From Hypomesus transpacificus (lineage: Eukaryota; Chordata; Actinopteri; Osmeriformes; Osmeridae): 64,000 nt of DNA. The notes beneath the pieces were generated by a model that saw only the letters and a program-made list of their open reading frames with translations, did no database searches and had not been told where the DNA came from. Below are positions 10,331 to 27,250 of the stretch, piece after piece. Location: contig NC_061061.1 in NCBI RefSeq assembly GCF_021917145.1, positions 12,774,908-12,838,907 of the forward strand, given 5' to 3'. Positions within the stretch are counted from its first letter, which is position 1; every line of letters begins with the position of its first letter. A program made the position numbers and the translations under genes.

Positions 10331-12431
10331 AGAGAGAGACAGAGAGAGAGCGACAGACAGAGACAGAGAGTCAGAGTGTCTGACCTGCTCCTAGGTATCA
10401 TCCTGATAGGTAGCGGTCCATGTATTCTCTCCATCATTGCCAGGTGCTCAATATTGTCATGAGTCTGACAAACAAAACGACACAGCAGAGATCAATGCAA
10501 CACACACACACACACACACAGATATACACACGTAGAGATGTAGACACACAAGCATGCAGGTCCACACACACTGTACCTGATACATGGTGAAACCTTGGTA
10601 ATATTCAAACAGAATGCAGCCTAAACTCCAGACATCACAGGGCTGCTTCCAGCCCAGCTCTGCAGGGGAGACACCACTCACCACTGATTATCCACTTACA
10701 GCAGAGACATCTCAAGGAGCCAGAGCTCTCTCCTCTCCTCTCCCCTCCTCTCCCCTCCCCTCCCCTCCCCTCCCCTCCCCTCCCCTCCCCTCCTCTCCCC
10801 TCTCCTTTCCTCTCCCCTCCCTCCTCCTCTTCCTTCCCTCCCTCCCCCCTCCCCCCCTCTCCTCTCCTCTCCCTCCCCTCTCCTCCTCTGCTCTCCCTCC
10901 CCTCTCCTCCTCCCCTCTCCTCTCCCCTCCCCTCCCCCTGGTCCCTTCCTCCTCTTTGTTGACCTTAAACCCAGTTGTAGCTGCCCCCATGGTGTCCCCC
11001 CTCCTCCCCTGTGATGAGGTTGTACCCAGGATGACCTCAGGGGCGCGGTAGTGGCGGGTGGATATGACCACAGAGTGATGCTCCTGGTCGATGTGGCGCT
11101 GCCAAAGTCCACCACCCTCACCGAGGTGTCCCTCACCCTCCTCTCCTCACACTTCTGTCCGGGGGGGGGGGGGGGGGGGGGGGGGGGGTGCAGGTACAGG
11201 CAGGCGGATGGGCGAGTCAGATTCCTATTGGTGTTTACGAGAATTTGACAACCCCCCCTCCCCCAGATACCTTCTCAGCGTTGTACAAGACAGTGTAGTC
11301 AGAGTTCACAAAGAGGATGTTTTCTGGTTTTAGGTCTGTGTGAGTCAGATTGTTGTCATGGAGAACTGCAGAAGAGGAGGAGGAATATAATGAGGATAAG
11401 CAGGGGGGGGGGGTGAGAGATATTGAGAGAGGCACACAAACAGAGAGAGAGAGAGAGCAACGTGAGGTAATGGAACGAGGCAGCGCCCCCCTCTGGCCAT
11501 GTTGGTGAAATGTGGTTTGAGGGGAACTTGGAATAGTCTCTCACAGTTGATGGCTTTGCAGATCTGGTAGGCCATGTGACGTATGTGGGCCATGGGATAG
11601 GGCAGAAAGTTGTTCTGCTTCAGGAAGTCGAAGGTGCTGAGGGCCAGAAGCTCGAAGGAGATGCACATGTGTCCGTGGAAGTCGAACCAGTCCAGCATCC
11701 GGACACACAGACTAGAGGAGGGGGGGGACGTCTTAGTCAACATGGGCCACGGGACTTTTTGAAAACATCAGATTCAGATTCAGGAAAACCAACATACTTA
11801 CTCACACATTAGGGTTCACGGTTCAAATTCGGTTTCAATTCCATAAATTCTAAATAAAATCACAAATGTTTTACAATTAAGACGGGGAACGTCAAATGCA
11901 AGTTTTCAGTGCAGGTTTTTGAAATGGTTTGCTCACTTTTGACTTGTTCACTTAATGAATTTACGGAATTGAAACTAAATGGACCTCAGCCATGACATGT
12001 ACACACTGACACACGTCAACACTACACACTACACACTACACACTGTTTGTTGTGTGGGTCTTTCTCCTGGATGGTCTCCAGAGCATGGATCTCCAGTTTG
12101 GCAGCTTCCCTGTACTTCTCCATGTTTTTGATGATCTTCAGAGCTATACAAGACCCACCCCTGGATCACACACACACTCACACAGATGAATGCACACACA
12201 CACGTTAACCAAATCCACAGAAAGACCGTAAAGCCTATATGTTCAAACCTGTGAATGGTGGTCATACTCTGTGTGTTTGATCTGAAGTACCTTTCATGAT
12301 CCACACACTGAATGACCTTGCCGAAGGTGCCCTCCCCTAGCGTGCTAACAACTTCATCTGTAGAGGTACACAGAGAGGTAGAGAGAGGTAGAGAGAGAGA
12401 GAGATAGAGGTAGAGAGAGGTAGAGAGAGAG

Positions 12432-12497
<66 letters not shown>

Positions 12498-12743
12498 GGC
12501 TGATGTTACCAGGGTTAAGCATGAGACAGGGAGCTAAAGTGTGAGGAGTTAGTATGTGAGGAGTTAGTGTGTGAGGAGTTAGTGTGTGAGGAGTTAGTGT
12601 GTGAAGAGTTAGTATGTGAGGAGATAAGGTGTGAGGCATAAGGATGGCCTACATCTTTCCTGCAGGAGATCTCCAGGCTGGTACACCAGGTGACCTTTCT
12701 CTCTGTCGCTCCCCTTCCTGCCTGGTCCCTCACGGCTGCGCCG
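9292..12743 (-). CDS. CLK-family dual-specificity kinase (CLK2/CLK3-like), kinase domain exons
   Basis: CLK (LAMMER) kinases phosphorylate SR splicing factors in the nucleus. Exons read: 12653-12743 (EGHL-type [14 protein letters not shown]), 12291-12357 (glycine loop [12 protein letters not shown]), 12044-12160 (VAIK-type IALKIIKN), 11545-11711 ([18 protein letters not shown]), 11271-11365 (catalytic [18 protein letters not shown]), 11026-11154 ([10 protein letters not shown], then [12 protein letters not shown]), 10577-10659 ([13 protein letters not shown]), 10385-10464 (signature [14 protein letters not shown]), 9704-9803, 9597-9626 and 9292-9481 (HPFF, C-terminus). Exon 11026-11154 is 129 bp where the flanking phases need 130: after FGSAT the frame shifts by one base before DQEHHS. 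The border of exon 9597-9626 is also one base off. These are sequencing errors or real lesions. The 5' RS-rich exons were not found. CLK2 versus CLK3 cannot be settled here. Confidence 0.88.
9505..9590. repeat. GA-rich repeat in CLK last intron
   Basis: AGAGAG/GAGCGAGA run between the last two coding exons, which gives a CT tract on the gene strand. Confidence 0.85.
9898..10372. repeat. GACA/GAGA compound microsatellite
   Basis: Long GAGA and GACAGA tract filling the CLK intron between the LAMMER-motif exon and the next exon. Confidence 0.93.
10728..10950. repeat. CTCCC polypyrimidine tract
   Basis: Nearly pure C/T on the plus strand in a CLK intron (purine-rich on the gene strand). Confidence 0.9.
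11161..11188. repeat. Homopolymer of 28 G (28 C on gene strand)
   Basis: Lies directly before the acceptor of the CLK exon 11026-11154, so the pyrimidine tract of that splice site is 28 consecutive C followed by GGACAG. Confidence 0.95.
12364..12497. repeat. GA microsatellite in CLK intron
   Basis: GAGAGGTA and GA runs next to the acceptor of the glycine-loop exon. On the gene strand this is a CT tract. Confidence 0.9.
12538..12640. repeat. 15-bp minisatellite GTGTGAGGAGTTAGT
   Basis: About six tandem 15-bp units in the intron just before the exon ending at 12653. Confidence 0.88.
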
Positions 12744-14231
12744 CTGAGGATTATGGGTAAAGAGACAGAACAAAAACATGTGAGTTACTCTGCCCTCAGC
12801 CCCTCCCCTCTCCCTATCATAGACCAATCAGATGCCTTAGCCCCTCCCTTCTCCCTATCATAGACCATTCAGATGCCCCCAGCCCCTCCCTTCTCCCCAT
12901 CATAGACCAATCAGATGCTGAGATTAGAAAGACAGTCGGCCATCTGACCCCAGTACTGACAGGGCAGAACTGACCGACAAACCCTCACAATAACACACTC
13001 ACACAGACACACAAGCTAACAGACACACACAGTGAAGGATCGGCACACTTTAACGAGAAATAATATTGTTGATTTTATCTTTTCATCAGTTTTTTTGGAA
13101 ACACTGTTGACATGTTTTGTCCAGTTGATTCCCCCTCTGCTCCAGACCTCCTCTGCTGGGTCTGAGGAGGGTTCATCACACGTCAAGTGATTGCTTAGTT
13201 CGCTAAGCGCTGCTCTCTATTTCCATCCACATTCTAAAACTGTTATTAATATCAGGAGCTGACTGCTGAGAACACACAGCCTCCAGGGTGGCTTGAAGAG
13301 TCACACACACGTACACACACACACGCACACACACACGCACACACACAGCCTGTGAGAGAGAAGATCTCAGGTAGGTGGAGAGTTGGGTTGCGTGGAGAAA
13401 TCTATCCTCACACAGAGTACCGAAGCAGCCAGAGAGCCCTGAACCAGAGAGCCCTGAACCAGAGAGCCCTGAACCAGAGAGCCCTGAACCAGAGAGCCCT
13501 GAACCTCAACCCAACAGGAGTAAGGCACAGCAACCAGCACCACAGCAAAACTGACATCAACACAGAGCTGAGGGGAGGAGGAGAGGGGGGGAGGAGAGGG
13601 GTAAGGTGGGTGAGGGGAGGAGGAGAGGGGGGGTGGAGAGGGGTAAGGTGGGTGAGGGGAGGAGGGGGGGGGGCAGGTAAGGAGAGCAGACAGCAGGACA
13701 GAGAGGTGTAGGTGGGTACTCACAGAAAAGCAGAGGCATAAACAGTCCAGACATCTCTTATAGACCGAGTACAACTCTGTCTTCCCCATGACTCACGAGA
13801 GAGAGACACAGAGAGAGAGAGACAGAGATAGAGAGATGAATCAGAGTTCAAGCTGAGAAGACACCATTGAGAGAGAAAGACATTAGTGAGACCAAGATGA
13901 GAGAAACCTGAGAGAAAGGGTGAGGTTGGGGGTAGAAGAGAGTGAAGGCAGATGAGAGGCAGAGCGAGGGTAGAAGAGAGCGAAGGCAGATGAGAGGCAG
14001 AGCGAGGGTAGAAGAGAGCGAAGGCAGATGAGAGGCAGAGCGAGGGTAGAAGAGAGCGAAGGCAGATGAGAGGCAGAGCGAGGGTAGAAGAGAGCGAAGG
14101 CAGATGAGAGGCAGAGCGAGGGTAGAAGAGAGCGAAGGCAGATGAGAGGCAGAGCGAGGGTAGCCAACAGAGAAGGAGGGGACTCAGCACACCGACAGAG
14201 AGGCAGAGACAGAGAGAGACAGAGAGAGACA

Positions 14232-14262
<31 letters not shown>

Positions 14263-14640
14263 CTGGAAAGACTACAACATGGAGCACAAAACAACCTTCA
14301 AAAAAGAAAAAAAAAAAACTGGCAAAGTAAAGAGAGTGAAAAGGCCAAAGCAGCAGACAGACGCCCAGCCAGAGCGGAGGAGAAGGTAAGCTACATGAGA
14401 GGGACAGAGGAGGGAGAAAGTGAGCCAGAGAGAGAGCAGGGACAAACACTAATAATAACCCCCCTTGGTCCCACCCTGTCTTGGGAACTTCCTGGAGAAT
14501 CAAGACGTGGTGCTGGGGGGGGGGGGGGGTAGGAGGAGGAGGAGGAGGGGGGGGGGCATCCAGTTTCCCCCTCTTCCCCCCTCCTCCAGTCACCTCCTTA
14601 ACCCTGCTACTCTCTGACGCTTTCCTTCACACCTCTCCTT
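12744..14640 (-). other. 5' region of CLK-like gene, exons not resolved
   Basis: The N-terminal RS-region exons of a CLK gene should lie here or be absent. One candidate short exon (about 13724-13789) starts at an ATG and has a strong GTGAGT donor, but its peptide does not resemble a CLK N-terminus. Repeats present are a 15-bp CTGAACCAGAGAGCC array (13436-13505), GGAGG arrays (13565-13680) and a 37-bp array (13920-14162). Confidence 0.4.
13920..14162. repeat. 37-bp minisatellite (about 7 copies)
   Basis: Near-identical 37-bp units with GGGTAGAAGAGAGCGAAGGC at the core. Gives an Ala/Phe/Leu/Pro/Ser shadow frame on the minus strand. Confidence 0.92.
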
Positions 14641-14654
14641 ACCAGGGTCCATAC

Positions 14655-14760
14655 ACTGGGTAATCCAAACCTGGCAACCGCATAATCCAAACCTGGCAAC
14701 CGCATGGTCCCAACATGGCAACCGCAGGAGTCGTGACCCAAACCTGGCAACCTTGTGACC
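14655..14760. repeat. Imperfect 21-25 bp repeat (CCAAACCTGGCAACC)
   Basis: Four to five spaced copies of CCAAACCTGGCAACC or CCCAACATGGCAACC just beyond the rec8 polyadenylation signal. Confidence 0.8.
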
Positions 14761-14803
14761 TCCATGCTTGACAAGACACACGGCTGCACAGTTTTGTCTC
14801 AAC

Positions 14804-14809
14804 TTTATT
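14804..14809 (-). terminator. Candidate rec8 polyadenylation signal
   Basis: AATAAA on the minus strand about 400 bases after the rec8 stop. The AT-rich 14810-15205 interval is then its 3' UTR. Confidence 0.6.
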
Positions 14810-15205
14810 GAGTAGGAGGGAAACGCTGTCAAGTGCAACACACAAACAAGTAGGTCAAAAGGGTCCTCTGCATAAACAGATCCTGGTCAAGATTAAATAC
14901 AAGATAAAATAGCAATTTATGAAGTAGGCACCTAAAAACATTCAATGTTTTAATTCAACTTCCCTAACTCCTTTTGGTCATGTCATAACATATAAAATGT
15001 GTATAAAATGTTTCCTTAACCTTTAAAATGTAGAGAAAATACATTAACAGTTGATATTTGTTGTTTCAAACAAACAATGGAAAGTCAAAAATGTCATATA
15101 AAAGTTTCATTAAAAAAAAAGAGAAAACGCTCAAGAAATGGTGGTAAACTGGTCAGTGTGGAATCCTAGTGGGTGTACACTTGATTATCTGTGTGTGTGT
15201 GTGTG

Positions 15206-22310
<7,105 letters not shown>

Positions 22311-22473
22311 ATTTCTGCTGAGATTTGGTCTGAAAGTTGAATTGACTGTTCAGATTTCCATCCTAAATGGTCTGTTGCGCAGGGACGAACAGGTGACAGG
22401 CTAGGAAGTGACGCTTTCCATCATGCCTAGTTAGAGTAGTCGGTGACAAATCTTGAGAACTCACATTTCCAAC
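22311..22473. promoter_or_regulatory. Bidirectional intergenic region rec8 / Ig receptor
   Basis: Only 163 bases separate the two start codons, which point away from each other. No TATA box is obvious on either strand. Shared promoter control is inference from spacing. Confidence 0.5.
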
Positions 22474-23852
22474 ATGAATTTACTACTGTTTTTGTGCATC
22501 GTTTTACTAATTGGTGAGAAAATATTAGTTAATTAAAAATATATAGAGGGGATAATTTAATATAGGTGTAAGAACGCGATCAACAGTGTTTAATTCTATT
22601 TGCAGAATGTGTTCAGGGATATAGGCCTAATATAGGCTAACCTTAGGCACCAGAAAAAAATGACTAAACTAAATAAAATAACTAAAAGGGGAAACGTACG
22701 ATAAACGTTGAAAATGTTTGGGATATTTTCTTTATTTTTGCAGGCTCAGCTGATGTGTGGCTCACTTCCAGCTCGCTCCATTTCGGAGATCAAGAGGACA
22801 TGACCCTCATCAGCCGGTTTGAAACAGATATCAGAACCCAAGTTACCTGGTTCAAACAGGATCTCAGCGGAAATGTGACATTGGTAAAGTTATTCAGTCA
22901 GCAAGCTTATCCAAATCACGACCGTTATTTTGTCTCGGTTGACGGCTCCAATATCATGTTGACGGTTACCCAAATTACCGCTGAGGACTCGGGACGATAC
23001 TTTGCAGTGAGGCTTAACGGCTTGAACTTCGAGGCAGGAACTATACAGGACATCGCCGTGACAGGTAACCGTAAGCATGTCAAATAATTGTGCACAAAAA
23101 TGGTGCTCGATGTTGAGATGCAGCTGTTTTCAACAAGATTGCAACAAAGGTTTATGTTGGGAAAGGAAAATAAATAAAATGGTTTTACGCCCAGTGTGAA
23201 CACATACACTTGTAGCCTACAAATGTAGGCTAATTATCGATTTTGTCATTCAAAATGAATTTATATGGTTGTTGTTGTTAGATATATATATGAATAATTA
23301 TTGCCTCTCTGTCTGTGTATCTCAGACCAACTTGCCGTCCCGGTAATGCGTGTGTTCCAACAGTCGGGACCGGTGCGCGTGTTTCTTTGCGAGGTAATCG
23401 GTGGCGGGCAGGGATGGAGCAAACCATACTGGATGGGGGTTGACGGACAAAACATGACAGTGGATAGCGAGATGATCAGATCGTTTGACGAAAACGGTTT
23501 GTTCACTCAATCAACCATCCTCATCCCGTCATTGGCAGACGGAGTAAAGGCCGCCATGTGTGTGTGTCGTCGGGAGAGCACAGGAACCATGATCCAATCC
23601 GGTATACAAATACTAACAACCAAGAAGGGTAAGCACCTTCTGCTTAAACCATTCGTTTTGCCGTACCAAACTGACAGTTTCAAGACCCGTTTGTGATGTG
23701 TTTTTACTTTCACAGTGACGGGTTCCTGTGATATCCTGCTGTACGTGGTTCTCCTGACCTGCCTGCTGCTTCTGCTGGCCGGCGCAGCGGCTGCTGTGCG
23801 GGCCACGAGGAGCGGGTGTGTCACCGCCTATAGGTTATCTCGGAGGAGCTGA
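22474..23852 (+). CDS. Two-Ig-domain membrane receptor with cysteine-less V domain
   Basis: Complete four-exon gene: 22474-22513 (signal peptide MNLLLFLCIVLLIG), 22744-23064, 23326-23628 and 23716-23852, all in phase 1. Exon 2 is a V-set domain with VTWFKQDLSG and EDSGRYFAV. The usual B-strand and F-strand cysteines are both missing, the latter replaced within YFAV. Exon 3 is a C-like Ig domain with VRVFLCEVIGG and AAMCVCRRES. Exon 4 gives the transmembrane helix ILLYVVLLTCLLLLLAGAAA and a short basic tail without a tyrosine-based ITIM. A cysteine-less V domain followed by a cysteine-bearing domain recalls the CD2/SLAM group, but the second domain looks C1-like, so I do not assign a family. 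AATAAA follows at about 23877. Confidence 0.82.
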
Positions 23853-24335
23853 ATATTTCGCTATAGCATGGGCTAAAATAAAATGAGATTATAAAGTAAA
23901 GATACATTTATAATCCATAGGCCTAATCGAATAATTTGCTATATGTGGTGTGTGTTCTCACATATGGCTGCTGCAGTTTAATTTCAATAAGGCATGTCGT
24001 TTTAGCAGACGCCCTTGAAAGGTTAGATTAAAAAACACAATAATATCTGAATGCAGTCACAATTTAAAAAAGAATGTGGGATATGAATAAATTCGGCTGT
24101 ACAAAGATGAAATGTGTAGCCTATAACTGAATAGGCTATTGCCCCCCTCCGTGCGCCTCAACAGCCTATAACAAATGCTATGACATATTATATCTTCCTA
24201 ATGTGTTTTATAATCTAACCTAGCCCTAACATCTAGGCTAGTAGGGTATGGCTATACGATGTGCATTTTACAGATAAAATAATAAAATAAATACAAATAT
24301 GTAAACGTTGTGTTAGAACGGTGTTGCATTGCCAG
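23853..24335. other. Intergenic, 3' of first Ig gene
   Basis: AT-rich sequence with a plus-strand AATAAA near 23877. No other feature was recognised. Confidence 0.5.
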
Positions 24336-24881
24336 ATACACAGGCCCGTAGAGATTACCCTCGCGGCTCGCAGGGACGGGGGGCCAAAAAAAAAAAGCTT
24401 CTGAAAAAGTTCAGAAGCTCCATATCTCAAGAGAAGCTGTCAAGTCTGGCCATCCTTAGCATAGAGAATACACATGCACGCAGTTTATATGTAAAGAGCG
24501 TGGCTAAAGACTTTGCACACAGATTTGCTAAAAGACGCGCACAGCCTATTCACCTGCAAACCTGTAGAAAGTAGCCTACCGGTGTATCGACTATATGTAG
24601 GCATATTTGTTGTGTTGTTGTAACATATGTTCTGTTTGAGCTGTTTGATAGGCCCTAGCCTATGTTTTTTTTCTGTTGGAATACAGGGGGGGGGGGGGGG
24701 GCTCTCGGGGTTAATCTGCGGGGGGGCCTCATGTTTCCGTTACGGTACTGCGGATACATCTGTCACCATGTGAAAATAAATGTTTTTTCAATCTGAAAAT
24801 GTTTTTCTCTGCAGCTACCCTTTAAAACAACGTCTGGAAAATTATCTAGGCTACCTGTCTGAGCGTAAAAGGGGTCGACGG

Positions 24882-25442
24882 TAGCCTGGCTCTGCCCTCC
24901 TACGTACTTCCGCTCAATTTAGATTTTGCTTCTGTACTAGGTCTGGGAGCTCGGCTCTGATGTCGGTTTACAGAAACTAATGTTTTGTAGGTCCAATCAG
25001 CGAACAGAGGGAGTGGCTGAGAACGATGACGTTAATGTTGTGCACTTGTTTGAGTAGTTCAGTAATGGCAGCGGAGAAAGATGCGAGCGAAACTATTCTG
25101 CGGTTGTGGCAACGCTGCCGAATATAGGTTAAAGCCGGAGCAAGAACATTCCTTGCTGAGTTTTGTTGGTGGCCATGATGTTGTGGCCCTCCTCCCCACG
25201 GGGTTTGGGAAAAGTTAGATTTTCCAGCTATGGCAGCTAGCTCCGTTACAGTAGTGGTGAAGGAGTTGGCAAAGGCGAACGCTTGCGATTGGTTATGGCA
25301 AATCAGAGTGGCTCTGGGCGGATCCAATAGTTTTAAACTTCAACAGAGGACCCGCCTTTAAGGAAGTTAACGTTTGTCAATGGAGAGATCCCAGACCCTC
25401 TGTACAAATGAAATGTATGAGGGTCTGGTTAGGACCAGGCTA
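24882..25442. mobile_element. MITE with TAGCCTGG termini (PIF/Harbinger-ISL2EU-like)
   Basis: 560-bp element beginning TAGCCTGGCTCTGCCCTCC and ending GGTCTGGTTAGGACCAGGCTA in inverted relation. TCGACG occurs 1-2 bases outside both ends. Nested inside the hAT-like element. Family name is from end similarity only. Confidence 0.65.
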
Positions 25443-25749
25443 GATCGACGCCAGGTCCACGTTAAATGCAATATTGTATGATTTAAAGGGTTGTGATATT
25501 TCTAGCTTTCTTAAATTGGAGGAGAAAGTACGATTTATGTCATGGGTTTTGTGATGTAAGGCCTACCATATAGCCTGTCGTCTTGGCAATCTATACATCA
25601 ATCTCTCTCACACACATGAACACAGACACACACCCTAACACTAAATCAAGTGTTTCCCACATATTAATAAGCTATTTGACTCCTGAGACTTCTCACGAAA
25701 AGAACGAAGGGTAACATTAGATTAAGACATGTTTGTAGGTGCCTAACGA

Positions 25750-25870
25750 AAAGTAGCCTCAACTTTCCTAGACCTTTAGCTACGGCACTAATGCTGAAGG
25801 CTCGCTGATGTAGCTGTCTGTCTTACTAGAACGGTGTATGCGTCGTTGCTAACGTTGTGACTGTGTGTAT
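25750..25870. repeat. Dispersed repeat shared with 45030-45140
   Basis: CCTCAACTTTCCTAGAC, TTTAGCTACGG and GGCTCGCTGAT occur in the same order at both sites, same strand, at about three-quarters identity by eye. Confidence 0.75.
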
Positions 25871-26479
25871 GTGAGAAAGTCTCGTGAGTGAGAGACGGAG
25901 GGAGAGCAGGGAAAGGAAATGCAGCTGAACAAATACGCCGCGTGTTTTAACCTAAATGTAAAAACATTTTTTGACGAAACGCAATATGTGGCGGCCGGTG
26001 TTGATTCATATGGGCACCGCCACGAATTAGCTGATGTGTGGGAAACACTGAAATCGTTCTACTTAGCACTGACAAAGTTCAAATTTCTGACCTATAAGCC
26101 TATATATTTTTTTTTTTGTGTTTGTACAGCCCACGAGGTTTGTCGCCAATACCATTGTGTGTAAACCAGTACCGTAACGGAAACACATAAGCCCCCCCCC
26201 CCCCCGCAGAATAACCTTGAGAGCCCCCCCCCCTCCCCCAAACAGAGAACAAATGTATTACAACAGAAAAAAACAGGCTAGGGCTTATCAAACAGCTCAA
26301 ACAGAACATCTGTTACAACAACATAACAAATATGCCTACATATAGTCGATATACCTATAGGCTACTTTATACACGTGCGCGTCTTTAAGCAAATCTGTGA
26401 GCAAAGTCTTTAACCACAATCTGCACATGTAAACCACGCGCACATTTATTCTCTATGCTATGCAACGGACGTGGCCATG

Positions 26480-26590
26480 CTCCGTCACTACAAAGCGTTG
26501 TTCGCCACTCACTGGGCTCGAACGCACGACCTCTGACTTGCTAAGCGCGACCACTACCAGCTACGCCAAAGAAAAGCTAGCTATTCTTTG
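26480..26590 (-). mobile_element. tRNA-derived SINE head
   Basis: On the minus strand TGGCGTAGCTGGTAG fits a polymerase III A box and CGTTCGAGCCC a B box, spaced as in a tRNA. It sits inside the right arm of the hAT-like element and interrupts its symmetry. There is no acceptor-stem pairing, so it is not a tRNA gene. Confidence 0.6.
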
Positions 26591-26672
26591 ACGCGGGTAG
26601 CCAATTATTTACCTGAGGAGTGAGTTTCACACCCGTTACACGAGGCCCCCCCCTATCTCAACGGGCCTGGTG

Positions 26673-27250
26673 TAGGCCTATGTTTACTCGTGCACAATCA
26701 CAGCAAAATTCACAACGTATAATAATGGTAATTAACTGCATTTTATAAATTGTTTTGATAGACCTATTGAGAACAGAAAAATATAGGCCTAAGACCCGCA
26801 TTCTGCCAGGGAGCCAAAACCAAGCAAATTGAAAATGCAAGATGCACAGAAGCAGTGGTGTTGAAACTGGTGCATTGTCCTTATCCGTTCACACGTCACA
26901 TAGCATACTGCAGCGGCCCAGGAGCAAGACAGCCTAGGTTTTGATGTGGTCAGGATACATAGAAAACCACGCGTGGAAAGTAGTGTGAGAGTAAAGGAGA
27001 TTGAAGATGTGGTGTAGCGCTGCAGGTCCATGTGATGTAAAGGACGCTGGGTGTATCTTCAACGGTTGTTTGACTGTTTGTGTTTTCTAAATCATCAAAC
27101 AACTGTGGTGTCGGAAGAGAAAAAACGTGTTGAAGGTACGGAGGGCATAGGACGCCATAGCATGAACACCTAAGGGTCGCTCTCCTCTAATCTGTTTGAA
27201 AACTTTCTTACGGAAGTCTTACGTCAAACAGTGGCTCTAGGTCACAGAAT
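26673..27250. other. Intergenic, upstream of second Ig gene
   Basis: No feature recognised. The promoter of the second Ig gene is presumably within it. Confidence 0.4.

Larger units (their letters stand above)
24336..26672. mobile_element. hAT-like DNA transposon relic with long inverted arms
   Basis: Outer ends read CAGGCCCGTAGAGAT on the left and the near-complement ATCTCAACGGGCCTG on the right, typical of hAT ends of the CAGGCCCGTA kind. Arms of about 310 bp (24440-24750 and 26165-26480) are inverted copies of each other at roughly 85-90 percent by eye, including TACATATAGTCGAT and the G-run/C-run. The core holds other insertions. A clear 8-bp target duplication was not found. An 81-codon open frame at 25919-26164 is of unknown nature. 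Confidence 0.72.

Noticed and set aside
13724-13789. First coding exon of the CLK gene
   Set aside because: Good ATG and GTGAGT donor, but the peptide is cysteine/leucine-rich and unlike the RS-rich CLK N-terminus.
25919-26164. 81-codon frame as a transposase remnant
   Set aside because: It is inside a transposon nest, but no catalytic or BED/hAT-dimerisation motif is visible, so no function is assigned.
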